DNA from: Phalacrocorax aristotelis
Lineage: Eukaryota; Chordata; Aves; Suliformes; Phalacrocoracidae
Assembly: GCF_949628215.1 (NCBI RefSeq)
Contig: NC_134285.1
Span: 25,434,797 to 25,498,796, forward strand
Length of the DNA stretch: 64,000 bases
Direction of reading: 5' to 3'
Below the pieces are notes generated by a model. The model made no database searches. It saw only the letters and a program-made list of their open reading frames with translations, and was not told where the DNA came from. Shown piece after piece: positions 56,101-64,000 of the stretch. The position numbers and the translations under genes were made by a program. Position 1 is the stretch's first letter, and each line of letters opens with the position of its first letter.

Positions 56101-59095
56101 CCTCGATGCAAATCCAGAACAAGTTTCAGAGGCCCCAATAAAACTGGAAGTTGCTTTAGCTTTAATATTCATGCTTTAGTGCCTGCTAAGTTTTGTCCTA
56201 CTCATTTGACCTGAAAGTGGCAGCTTTCTCCACCTGTGAAATGTTTTTGGGAAGGTGTTATCTTTTCCAAAACCAAGAAGTGAAAATGGTTCATCTGGAA
56301 AGGGGCCATGAGGATTTGTATTCCAGATATACTTCTAACTTCCTAGACATTCTAGAAAACACAACATTCTCAGGAAGTTTCGGGAATGATCCTTGTGTTT
56401 ATACACATGCTTATACAGACATTCAGTACAAGACAGTTGAAGACTAATGAGTTGCAGAGTATGACAGACTATGGTTATGAGGACTAGTTGAATGCACAGC
56501 TCTACAGTAGTTAACTTTGGAAATTCAAGCTCCTCAATGGAGAGATCCATTGCAGGCTGCTGCTGTGTGACATCCATCCCCAAAGCAGGGAACAACTCCC
56601 TTACCATTTGTCATGACTACCCCTTTTTGAGAGGAAGGCAAACCAGGTTCAGTTTGCAGACCAAGTCCAGACTCCCTATGCAACCCCAGATAAATAAAGT
56701 GAACATTTTAAGTGAAGAAGCCAACAACAATAACATTGATGATTTGTCCTAACAAAACAACTCTTAAGAACAGAGCTGTTTGCTCTACCTAAAAAGTGGC
56801 CCACTGCAAAGGGTAGAAAACCCCTCTGAGGAGCACAGCTCAGACTGCCAACCCAGCCAAGAACAAAATGCAGAGGCCACAAATGGACCAGGGTGAGGCG
56901 TGACATTGACCAAGTCCCAGAATTACCATTAGGGAAAGCCACTGCACTGCTCACTGAGAAACCAGTTGATAAAACAAAGCTGTTCACAGAATACTTTTGT
57001 TTCTTCCAGTATATATCAATATTTAGGCTTTTAACCATAACTTTGTTCTTTTATAAATAGGTAAAGAGTGGGAAGTGGTCTTCTAAAAGAGACCTTACAC
57101 TTCTACAACTGGCACATAAGCTTGCAGGATGATGCAAGAGCATCAACCACAACTACAAAGATGTCAGAAAAATAAAAGCAACTTTTTATTAGCATTAAAG
57201 TTTACAGTAGCTAGTAGCAGGTAATCATGCACATATTTCTGACCACAAAGAGAATATAAAAGCAATAACAACTCTTAGAAGCATTGTGCAGAAAACTCAA
57301 GCAGCCTCTGAACTTGTAGGCAATTTGTACTTAGAGATGCCAGGAACTTAATTCTTCAGTTTCTGTACAAAGATTCATGTTCTCCTACTCTTAGCCTGCC
57401 ATTAAGCAGTCTCTCTAGGAGAAAGCAATAAAAGCATCTTTTATCACCATACTTACTAGGACTGCCATTTTAGACAAACATTTTCAAATAAAATCGATTG
57501 CCATAAAAAACTGCACTAGACAGAAAATGCACTAAGCAGGCAACAGTGCACATCTTACCTCAAACACAGTCAAACTGTACATCATTACATAGTCATTTCT
57601 TGTACTTGACAGGAAATAGAGGCAGAATCTCCAGGCTCCTATCTGCTGGGCAAAGTTATTTAAAAGCTCCTCTGAAAAAATAAAGTATTCAAAAATTACA
57701 TTAAAATTCTTAAACAAATCCATAACAATGTATACTGATAGCTCAATAACACACTGAGCATGGAAGAAACCCATGTTCAGGGAATGCCTCAAACACCCTG
57801 GAGGAGGGGAAAAAATAAAGTCACACTCCAAAATATTTAAAGCAATCTAATAATAGGCTTTAATGAAAACAAAATAGGTATGTCATTTTACAATACAGTT
57901 TTGACATAAATACTACACCAAACTAATAGCTGAATATTAAAACAAATCACACAAAAATTAAATTACCAGCATTACCATTTTATCTATAAAAGCTAAATAT
58001 TGCGATACCAGGTCACTGTGAAAGACCAGGAGCACTTCAGATAGCACACAGCGTTATAATACACCCTTGTTTTAATGCAATTGCTCCAGCAGCCACAGAC
58101 TTTGTTGTAGGTCAACATATCAAACACCTCTCCAAACACTCAGGTGCAGGATTTGGTCATCTCACATCAAATGACAACATGGCAAACGTGGCAAAGAGAA
58201 GAGCTGCAAGAGCTGTTTTATAGGCTAATCGAAATTAAGCCTTAATTGGTTTCTTTCCTGCAACTTAAGCAAGAAAATGGGGGATGCTGAAGGCTTTTAC
58301 CCAGCAGATCACAACAGGAAAAAACATACCACACACAACTTGCCTAGTTGCTTATTCTGTATTTTACCAGATTTCTGGGAGATGTCTTTCCTGCTTATCA
58401 TACTTTTGGCACTGCAGTTACAGAGATGACAGAATTTTGAGAATAAAAACTAACGGCCCATTTATGCCCATTAACTATGGATGCAAGAAGCTAATCTAGA
58501 GCACCTGTAAGGTCTCTTCTGGTTTTCAGAAGGACATATTTAATAATACCAGCCAAAAATGAGACCTCACTGTTTATTCCCACTTGTCATTTCACATTAA
58601 CTAGGACAGCCTTCTGCTTTCCCTTCTTAATGCCAAACAAATCTGAAGTCCATGTTCCATGTATAGGCAGAACATAGAGGTTTTCCAGGACACCAATTCA
58701 ACAATGTATAGGCAGAGAAAAACATAACACCCTTTCCCTACCCTAACCGACTTCCTACCCTTGACAAAAACTACATCTCCATGCTCATAGCATGTCACAG
58801 GACAGTTACCAACTGTCCTGCCCTGAGACCTCCGAAACCCACACTATGTAAGCCTTTACTTCAAGTTCATAAATAAGCAGGAGAGGCTAGATGCCAGTTT
58901 GGTATCAGATAGACCAGGTTGAGCTCAGACCAAGGCATCCCTGCTGAGGTCTGTAGACAGCAGAAAGCAAAGGGGACCATCCTTTAGAAGTGGCACGTAC
59001 TCACCTATCTCACGTTTCCGCTCATTTGTTGTGCAATTGTGGAAGAACTCTGTCATTAGACTCTCCAAAGCCCGTAGCGAGGCCTCTTCAGATGC
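20093..59095 (-). CDS. XPO6: XPO6, exportin-6 (23 coding exons; initiator exon outside window)
   Basis: Exportin-6 is a karyopherin-beta (importin-beta superfamily) receptor that carries profilin-actin complexes out of the nucleus with RanGTP. The 23 exons placed here all have AG/GT borders and join in phase to 3375 nt: residues 2-1125 plus a TAG stop. With the missing Met this gives 1125 residues, the length I recall for human XPO6. The N-terminal importin-beta-like region is about residues 30-135; the rest is expected to be HEAT-type helical repeats. Recognisable stretches include [19 protein letters not shown] (near the N-terminus), [11 protein letters not shown] (204-214), LDDETLDDD and the C-terminus [11 protein letters not shown]. 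The first visible exon opens directly at an acceptor with GCA (Ala2), so ATG must be in an upstream exon; no CpG island is seen up to position 64000. Introns are 0.4-5.2 kb and AT-richer than those of the neighbours. Identification is near certain; borders were set by eye. Confidence 0.97.
21175..21405 (-). CDS. XPO6: XPO6 coding exon 23 (residues 1016-1092)
   Basis: 231 nt, 77 whole codons, [19 protein letters not shown] through GRNFKMDR. It holds the conserved [15 protein letters not shown] motif of the C-terminal part. Confidence 0.95.
22449..22547 (-). CDS. XPO6: XPO6 coding exon 22 (residues 983-1015)
   Basis: 99 nt encoding [19 protein letters not shown] through QKLYHK. It has no long ORF of its own and was located from protein continuity between its neighbours. 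Confidence 0.94.
24569..24730 (-). CDS. XPO6: XPO6 coding exon 21 (residues 929-982)
   Basis: 162 nt, 54 whole codons, [19 protein letters not shown] through AQFSAIMQ. Phase 0 at both ends. Confidence 0.95.
25169..25340 (-). CDS. XPO6: XPO6 coding exon 20 (residues 871-928)
   Basis: 172 nt encoding [19 protein letters not shown] through [10 protein letters not shown]. The donor is GAG|GTAGGG. Confidence 0.95.
25832..25946 (-). CDS. XPO6: XPO6 coding exon 19 (residues 833-870)
   Basis: 115 nt encoding [19 protein letters not shown] through FLNMFT plus two bases of Arg871. Confidence 0.95.
27283..27438 (-). CDS. XPO6: XPO6 coding exon 18 (residues 781-832)
   Basis: 156 nt encoding [19 protein letters not shown] through LFPAFIHQS, ending one base into Asp833. 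The acceptor is TTTTGCAG. Confidence 0.95.
28601..28790 (-). CDS. XPO6: XPO6 coding exon 17 (residues 718-780)
   Basis: 190 nt encoding [19 protein letters not shown] through RKVQLED, ending one base into Thr781. The Pro/Trp-rich [15 protein letters not shown] is a strong family landmark. Confidence 0.95.
29568..29714 (-). CDS. XPO6: XPO6 coding exon 16 (residues 669-717)
   Basis: 147 nt, 49 whole codons, [19 protein letters not shown] through SAQRLPDK. Both borders are phase 0, so exclusion would keep the frame. Confidence 0.95.
30165..30309 (-). CDS. XPO6: XPO6 coding exon 15 (residues 620-668)
   Basis: 145 nt encoding [19 protein letters not shown] through [11 protein letters not shown]. 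Compared with the human protein as I recall it, the middle ([14 protein letters not shown]) is among the more variable parts. Confidence 0.95.
32410..32432. repeat. Short hexanucleotide microsatellite (ATATCT)
   Basis: About three and a half copies of ATATCT, 10 nt downstream of the XPO6 exon 14 donor. Confidence 0.7.
32442..32534 (-). CDS. XPO6: XPO6 coding exon 14 (residues 589-619)
   Basis: 93 nt encoding [19 protein letters not shown] through KPDLID plus two bases of Val620. The donor GT|GTGAGT is followed within about 10 nt by a short ATATCT-type repeat. Confidence 0.94.
32676..33165 (-). mobile_element. CR1 LINE fragment in XPO6 intron 13
   Basis: Reverse-complement CR1. The plus strand begins TCACAGAATCACAGGTTGGA with GGGACCTCAGGGATCATC, the standard inverted CR1 3' end. 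Minus-strand translation gives [20 protein letters not shown]. It continues to about 33165 (GTACACAGTACTCCAG). It is a different subfamily from the other two copies and 5'-truncated. Confidence 0.93.
33701..33712 (-). repeat. 12-base G run next to XPO6 exon 13 donor
   Basis: A homopolymer of C on the plus strand, that is G12 in the XPO6 pre-mRNA, starting within 7 nt of the exon 13 border. Confidence 0.85.
33719..33878 (-). CDS. XPO6: XPO6 coding exon 13 (residues 536-588)
   Basis: 160 nt encoding [19 protein letters not shown] through FNDALTVVE plus two bases of Arg589. The donor GTAGGT is followed at once by a run of 12 G on the transcript strand. Confidence 0.95.
33879..37915 (-). other. 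XPO6: XPO6 introns 11 and 12 (flanking exon 12)
   Basis: 35668-37915 (2.2 kb) and 33879-35597 (1.7 kb) surround the 70-nt exon 12. Short open frames occur on both strands; none resembles a protein I know. Confidence 0.8.
35598..35667 (-). CDS. XPO6: XPO6 coding exon 12 (residues 513-535, smallest exon)
   Basis: 70 nt encoding [17 protein letters not shown] then VVTSGT, ending one base into Gly536. It was recognised from protein continuity and canonical borders. Confidence 0.93.
37916..38008 (-). CDS. XPO6: XPO6 coding exon 11 (residues 482-512)
   Basis: 93 nt, 31 whole codons, [19 protein letters not shown] to THAFSTL. The acceptor sits in a CTGCAG|CAGCAG context, so a NAGNAG-type shift by three bases is possible there. 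Confidence 0.94.
38780..38888 (-). CDS. XPO6: XPO6 coding exon 10 (residues 445-481)
   Basis: 109 nt encoding [18 protein letters not shown] through [12 protein letters not shown]. The acidic end is a surface-loop candidate. The donor is GAT|GTAAGG. Confidence 0.95.
38889..41183 (-). other. XPO6: XPO6 intron 9
   Basis: 2.3 kb, AT-rich, nothing recognised. The 0.77-kb introns on either side (38009-38779 and 41294-42065) also look empty. Confidence 0.85.
41184..41293 (-). CDS. XPO6: XPO6 coding exon 9 (residues 409-444)
   Basis: 110 nt encoding [20 protein letters not shown] through KEAVLN, with two bases of Arg445 at the end. It was found by reading through the splice sites, because it contains no long free-standing ORF. 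Confidence 0.94.
42066..42192 (-). CDS. XPO6: XPO6 coding exon 8 (residues 366-408)
   Basis: 127 nt, completing Ser366 and running [19 protein letters not shown] to LLFKYTFHQ. Amphipathic helices typical of HEAT-type repeats are evident. Confidence 0.95.
42193..45693 (-). other. XPO6: XPO6 intron 7
   Basis: 3.5 kb. It contains a T13 then G8 junction at 43248-43268 and no gene or repeat that I recognise. Confidence 0.85.
45694..46147 (-). CDS. XPO6: XPO6 coding exon 7 (residues 215-366, largest exon)
   Basis: 454 nt, the largest exon. It opens [15 protein letters not shown] and includes [20 protein letters not shown] and [17 protein letters not shown], closing with [12 protein letters not shown] plus two bases of Ser366. 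The central [15 protein letters not shown] stretch is probably a loop between helical repeats. Confidence 0.96.
46148..51335 (-). other. XPO6: XPO6 intron 6 (largest visible complete intron)
   Basis: 5.2 kb. Its upstream-transcribed part (47.7-51.3 kb) shows nothing recognised apart from A and T runs; its lower part holds the decayed CR1-type LINE at about 46.5-47.6 kb. Confidence 0.85.
46500..47620 (-). mobile_element. Ancient decayed CR1-type LINE in XPO6 intron 6
   Basis: Phrases on the plus strand match, by recall, the inverted old amniote CR1/L3-type consensus: GAGTCAGACCAAAAAGCC near 46517, GACAGAGTTCCACAGCTTAA near 46731, TTCACCTTCTACATG and, near 47520, CTTGAAAGCTTTATGGAAAT. Similarity is patchy, so it is much older than the other CR1 copies. 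Boundaries are rough. Confidence 0.6.
51336..51413 (-). CDS. XPO6: XPO6 coding exon 6 (residues 189-214, Pro/Ser/Thr linker)
   Basis: 78 nt. It encodes [15 protein letters not shown] followed by [10 protein letters not shown]. The Ser/Thr-Pro run looks like a flexible loop with possible proline-directed phosphorylation sites; this is inference. The exon begins and ends with split Gly codons, so skipping it would keep the frame. Confidence 0.94.
51812..51971 (-). CDS. XPO6: XPO6 coding exon 5 (residues 136-188)
   Basis: 160 nt, from [12 protein letters not shown] to VLGLLT, ending one base into Gly189. A charged helix-forming segment ([12 protein letters not shown]) lies in the middle. Confidence 0.95.
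51972..54649 (-). other. XPO6: XPO6 intron 4 with a G-rich tract
   Basis: 2.7 kb intron. The only marked structure is the plus-strand G-rich tract at 52884-52927, listed separately. Confidence 0.85.
52884..52927 (+). repeat. G-rich quadruplex-capable tract
   Basis: 44 bp that are almost all G, with single C, T and A interruptions, in XPO6 intron 4. The plus strand has well over four G3+ runs; the XPO6 transcript is C-rich here. Confidence 0.8.
54650..54847 (-). CDS. XPO6: XPO6 coding exon 4 (residues 70-135)
   Basis: 198 nt, a whole 66 codons, from [10 protein letters not shown] to FFTNILQ. The encoded part belongs to the conserved XPO1-like N-terminal region. Donor GTAAGA and acceptor TTTTCCAG are canonical. 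Confidence 0.96.
54848..57558 (-). other. XPO6: XPO6 intron 3
   Basis: 2.7 kb with scattered short open frames on both strands that lack coding character. No recognised repeat. Confidence 0.85.
57559..57671 (-). CDS. XPO6: XPO6 coding exon 3 (residues 32-69)
   Basis: 113 nt, phase 1 to phase 0. It encodes [16 protein letters not shown] and ends LTVFE, inside the importin-beta N-terminal domain that contacts RanGTP in this family. The acceptor is preceded by a T-rich tract. Confidence 0.95.
57672..59004 (-). other. XPO6: XPO6 intron 2
   Basis: 1.3 kb between exons 2 and 3; GTGAGT donor and TTTTTTCAG acceptor. I see nothing else in it. Confidence 0.85.
59005..59095 (-). CDS. XPO6: XPO6 coding exon 2 (residues 2-31)
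   Basis: First visible exon, 91 nt. It begins at a CAG acceptor with codons for [12 protein letters not shown] and ends after the first base of Glu32. It holds the N-terminal helix. There is no Met codon at its start, which places ATG in an exon further right. Confidence 0.93.
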
Positions 59096-62000
59096 CTGGG
59101 AATGACATTTAAATGAAAGAGTTAAAACTAACTTGCACTCTGACTTACACTCAGGAGGTTGGTGTCATTCATATCAGATTCACCTAAAAACCACCAAGAG
59201 CGCGAAGTCCAGGTGGAAGGCAAAGTAATCTGGAATTTAAACCGCTCATTGGTGTCAAGTAGCAACAAGATTTATCCACTGCAAGTGAAAGCTTTAGACA
59301 TGAAGAACTATTTCCTTAGAGGCATTAACTAACGAAAACAATGCAAGAAGTATCTCTCTTTTCTTGGTGGCATTTAGTAATTTTAAGTTATCTTGCCCTT
59401 GTCAAATAATTCTTACAAAGCAGCAAGGTCAAGCAAAGATTATTTCAGATGTTTAGAGGTAACAAATACAGTGATAGCATGGGGAACATGGACTTTGAGA
59501 GGACTCCTGACACCTATTCCTGTCTTTGCCTTGGCACCACACTGTGCCACGCTGCCACCTGCAACAACACTGATGGTGCTCAGGAAGCAGCAGTTTGAAA
59601 GATTAAAGAACTTCCAGTACTTTGAAGAGCAATATACAAGTATTCAGCAATTTGATTCATGAAGAACATCCCCCCCACCCCAGCCCCAAATTTAGCCTTT
59701 ATTATTGGAATTCATCAGTTACAGTTCAGTGTTTGTAAGTCCTAAAAAAAAAAAATTACCAGAATTAGTGTACAGCCCCTGCAAGGTCACTATAGTTTTG
59801 CAACTTTCTGGACTTGGGATGATTTTATTCTAGTAACAGCTCACCACTGAGCTTCGCCTCTGTAGCTGCGCCGCACTTCCCTTATGGTCTGAAAGCCTGA
59901 TAATGGATAGCGGTACAGCCCATGCTATTAGTCATTCCTCTAATGTCTTCAACGCATGCTATCAATAACAAATGCATCAGGATTCAAGCCCGACCTTCCT
60001 CTGCACAGAAACAAAGTAAACCATTAAACTAAACTGAAATTTCTGCCTCAAAAAAAATAAAAACCATGACTGGCAGTCTTCTGCAAAGAAACAAGCGAGA
60101 GAACTTGCAGATACACTATGGGCTTCTGCTGGTTCCCATTTCCATGTACAGCAGTTTCCCCAAGGACCACCCTACTCAACCCTCCCCAGGGCCATGCAGC
60201 AGACCACCCTCCTCAAACAGCCCAGGGTTGGATTAACCCTGCAGGGGATCCCACAACTCAACACAACAGCATGAGAACACAAATTCAGCTCTATTCTCCA
60301 AACAACTGCAAATGAACACCATGCATTCTCAATTACTTAGCAAAGGAACACCGAATTTCATTCTACCTTCCCTATTCCTTCCCCCTTTTCCTTTTTTTAA
60401 TTCTTTTTAAAGACCTGCTCTAGGAAGCAAGGACTATTTTAGCAAGAAACATTGTTGGGGGAAATTGGCTTAAAATCAAATCAAAGCCACAATCAAATGA
60501 AAGCCATTTTGCCAGCTTAAGCAAGATCAAGCATCTATTATCACCTCTTTAATCCATTTATACACAGTCTCTGCGAAGTGTCTTGCACTGTAAACTTCCC
60601 CTTGAAGCCAGCCCTTCAGCCACCCACCAGTCTCCCTCCTGCCAGACACCATTTTCCAGATAACAGCAACACTGTTGATAAAAGCCTCACTTTACAAAAA
60701 AAATTAAGTGGAGTCCTTAATGACATTAGGATACAGCCACACTGCCATTTCTATGCATTTCTTTCTGGGTCATTGGACATTGTTGCAAGTTCCTCCCCAC
60801 TAGATCCAGACATTCTGAAGCACCGGTTCTCCCCACTCCACCCTTCCACCGACCAAGATCAAGATCACCTCAATTCAAAGAAGTGTTAGCTCATCACACA
60901 GGAACAGCAGGGCTCAATCGTTTTCAGATAGTTAATTCAATCCTCCTTTAGGAAGAGTAGTAGAGGTAAGTAAATTTTTTCCAAGAGTCAAGATTTATTT
61001 CCTACTTTTAGAAATAAATTGCAGAGTTCTCAGAAATCTTGAACACCTGATGTGTCCTCCACTGATTTCAAACTGCCTTGGCACTGAGATTTTGAAGCTG
61101 ACAGAACCTACTCTTATGAACACTTAATCTTTTCTATAAAAACACCACCATCGTGGTGTTCATGATGTTCAACGTGTCAAAAACAAAAAAGGCAAAGAGC
61201 ACAATGCAAGCATTTTGTGTTAAAAGCCCAGGCTGGCCAAAATCCAAGGCCAACTTGGGCAGAAAGAAACAGCATGACCTCCGAGATGGTTTTCTTCTCC
61301 TACCTGACTTCTCCCAGGTGTTATGGAGGTTTGGCCAAAGGAAGGTGGAGTTGCACAAACTGAATTAATCAAAACTCAGCCCAGGACGGGCTCTGCAATC
61401 AGGAGAGCCTCCCAAGGTCTTCCCCCCAGGCGCTATCTGTTGGCCACACCAAGCACACCCCCTTCTAGCTACTGGCAGGACTTAAAAAGTTAGAGAGCAG
61501 CATTCTGCATTTGCTCATGCCTTTGGGTATTCCTCAAGTTAACCATTCCTGGAGCATGAGGCAATCGCTCACCTTTCAAAGGCTCTGATAACCAGGTCAA
61601 CGAGATAAAGAGGACACATGCTGTTGGAGTGCTGCAGAGGAAATTTACTGTACCTATATCCAGACACTCAGAAAGCAGATGATCTTGTGAGGCTATAATA
61701 AAAGTAGAGCTGTTGGTAGGACCTGTGGCTGTACCTGTCTAACATTTCCAGCTGCACCCCAGTAGCACTGTTCATGTTAATATGCAGTTTGCTTTATTCT
61801 AGGGCTCAGTGATTATTCTGCACCAAAGAAAAGAACAGGAAAGTATCACCAGGGTCTGCCAAAAGAAATGCCTATTAATCCTGACACCGAGCAGCAGTGC
61901 GTGGACTTCAATCACTGCCTCAGTACTGCACAGTCAAGGCAAGATCAAACCCCATGAGCAGTCAGAACCAGCAGCACTCACTTCGCTATGAAATTCAGCC

Positions 62001-64000
62001 ACTTGGCTGATTTAATTTCAATCTGCAAATTTCATTTTTAGAGGTTTTCAAGGAAAGTCATGAAGTCTTGATCATCATTAGCAGAATTTGTACAGACTTT
62101 CTGGGTAAGGGCTTGGCCATTTGCCTCACCTTCATGAGGCATTACAAAATATTCAACTATTAAACCAGAAATACTTCTGAGTCATTTTCATGAGCTGTAA
62201 AATCTGACCCTTCCACCCGTGATGTCTCAGGCTACTCAGGGCTGGATCAAACTACTAGGAAATGCTGTTTGCTCTCTTCTGTCAACCATTTAAGAAAAAA
62301 AAATAAATACTCAATTCTATGAATCCCATTTGCAGAGCAGCTAATGTGAGCTTTTTACCATGAAAACCTTTGCAATTCACTAAAAACAGTCAAGGTAAGA
62401 TTTCACACGCCACCATCCACACTAGCTCCACTGCTTCTGAGTGCCCAAATGCTACGGTTGAGCTCCAACCTCCAGGCTGCTACAGGGAGGATCTCAGATG
62501 CCAGATTCAGGAGATCGTCCAGCCAAAGGTGATGTCCTCAGTCACAGCTTGGTTAGGTGAACAAGTTAGCAATACAAGAAAGTAAGCAAGGGGGTCTAAA
62601 TGCTAGTGCACTGACAGCTACAGATTCCTGTGTTGCAGTAGGGCATCCATCCTTTGGCCTAGAACTTCTCTCCAAGATACTATCTTGGAGACATATGTCA
62701 TAGCTGATTCTCCCCAAAATAGGTGCCATTAACTGCTGCTGTGCTACATTGGGTCCATGCTGCATGGACTGGGCAGGCATCAGGTCTGCCCCGAGTCCAA
62801 GTCTGGTGTTCCTGGAATTGCCCTGCCTGATCTGAGCATGCCAGGGAGAAAACCACTGTCAATCTACATCCTTATCATCCCCATTTTTGCCTTATTAAGT
62901 TTGCTAGAGGTGTTTCATTAACAGTCATCAAACCAGAGGTGTTTAGCTGCTTACTCATACCCTTTATCTATGAGCTCCAACCTTTAATAGCAGTGTCATA
63001 GAACCAGAAAAATTACAGATTCTTTGCTGAGACTACAGCTTCCTCTCTTGACAGATATTATGAGATTAGCTACCAAGAACTTACACAAAGACATTCTCCA
63101 TCCACCAAAGTACCAAAAGAAAGATCTACAAAACCTGGATGTACCAGTTGATTTCAGGGCTGGTTCAATTACAGGTTCATTTTCAGGTTCAATTACATAT
63201 TAAGATGTATAAGCCATTAACTGATTTCTGTTGATTAATGAAAAATATTAATAGCTGCTAACCTGCATTTTAGGCTGTTCAAGCTCTAGTTCACCACACC
63301 TCAATAAGGCTCTAGAAAAGCAAAATCTTTGTACCTTGCTGCTTAAAACAGGATTCCATAACAAGTTCGGTTTAGCCTGTAGCCTATGACTAAGGCATTC
63401 AGGTACGATGAGTTACTCATCCACCTCTGGTGAGAAACAAAAGAATGATTTCTGGATTGCAAATTAGACATTGCACATTTACTTTAATAGAAGATACAAC
63501 ACTAATTTTAGTTTGCATATAACCAAACAACATCCTCCCCTTAAAAAAGTACCTACCTGATCATTCTGGAAGATAAGTTCTTTATAAAACACTCTCAATT
63601 TTCTCCAGAAGTGCTTTCAGAGTTCACTTCGTATCTTTTTACTTCATTTTACATTCTCTAAAGCAATTGTTTATTTTAGAGGAAAGCTCTTCTCTAATGC
63701 TTTGCCATAAAAATATACCGTTAACCTTTTAATGTTTGCTATTAACAGCTCAGTAGAGTATCGATCATACAAACGATGCTCTAAATATGGCAACTCAGGC
63801 GGAGGACAACTGTAAGAGCAAGGTTATGTCTGTTGATTTTTTTCTAATGTGTTTGGAAATGGATATACTCCAAGACAAAATTAAGGTAATCCCTTTACAA
63901 AGCTTTTTTTAGTAAGATGTTAATTGCAGTTGCAGTGTTACAGAAGTGACTCCAACCATCCTTCAGGCAGCACTGGAACACCCTCCTCAGACATGGAAGA
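59096..64000 (-). other. XPO6: XPO6 intron 1 (part)
   Basis: 4.9 kb of AT-rich DNA right of the first visible exon. I see no CpG island, no exon ending in ATG that fits, and no recognisable repeat. It is most simply the 3' part of XPO6 intron 1. Confidence 0.75.

Noticed and set aside
62340-62360. ATG followed by GTAAAA on the minus strand as the XPO6 initiator exon
   Set aside because: It is not in a CpG island, has no promoter features and no supporting acceptor; the true first exon is more likely beyond the window.

Overview
The window is nuclear DNA from a bird. The evidence is three CR1 LINE copies whose 3' ends carry the avian-type GATGATCCTAGAGGTC and ATTCTAT motifs, vertebrate multi-exon genes with GT-AG introns, GC-rich CpG-island promoters on compact genes, and an AT-richer large gene. 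I cannot name the species.

Four protein genes are visible, all on the minus strand, so transcription runs from high to low coordinates. XPO6 (exportin-6) fills 59.1 to 19.5 kb: 23 coding exons were placed with GT-AG borders, giving residues 2-1125. Only the exon carrying the initiator ATG, with its promoter, lies beyond the right edge. NME4 (mitochondrial nucleoside diphosphate kinase) has five exons at 16.0-13.8 kb and encodes 185 residues. DECR2 (peroxisomal 2,4-dienoyl-CoA reductase) has eight exons at 12.5-7.0 kb, encodes 298 residues and ends in the peroxisomal signal AKL. RAB11FIP3 contributes its first coding exon (2.39-2.07 kb, with an EF-hand); the rest lies beyond the left edge. The order NME4-DECR2-RAB11FIP3 matches human 16p13.3. 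XPO6, which is elsewhere on human chromosome 16, sits just upstream here.

Layout from left to right: intron 1 and CpG-island promoter of RAB11FIP3 (1-2.9 kb); a GTGCAC-rich degenerate repeat and intergenic DNA (2.9-5.05 kb); the probable DECR2 3' UTR (5.05-6.96 kb); DECR2 with a CR1 copy in intron 2; the DECR2 CpG-island promoter with X-box and NRF1-like sites; a roughly 51-bp-period minisatellite filling the NME4-DECR2 gap (12.64-13.71 kb); NME4 with a G-rich repeat in intron 1 and a CpG-island promoter; a spacer with a second CR1 copy (16.3-19.5 kb); then XPO6, whose introns hold a third CR1 copy (32.7-33.2 kb), an ancient decayed CR1-type LINE (46.5-47.6 kb) and several G-rich tracts.

The genes have different jobs: nuclear export of profilin-actin, mitochondrial nucleotide balance, peroxisomal unsaturated fatty acid oxidation, and Rab11 recycling-endosome traffic. 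I see no operon-like logic and no convincing new system. The best leads are the codon-multiple minisatellite that would be G-rich in read-through RNA, the missing Arg-Arg of the cardiolipin-binding motif in NME4, the compact RAB11FIP3 N-terminus, and the XPO6-NME4 junction. All comparisons with human proteins are from memory, not from a search.
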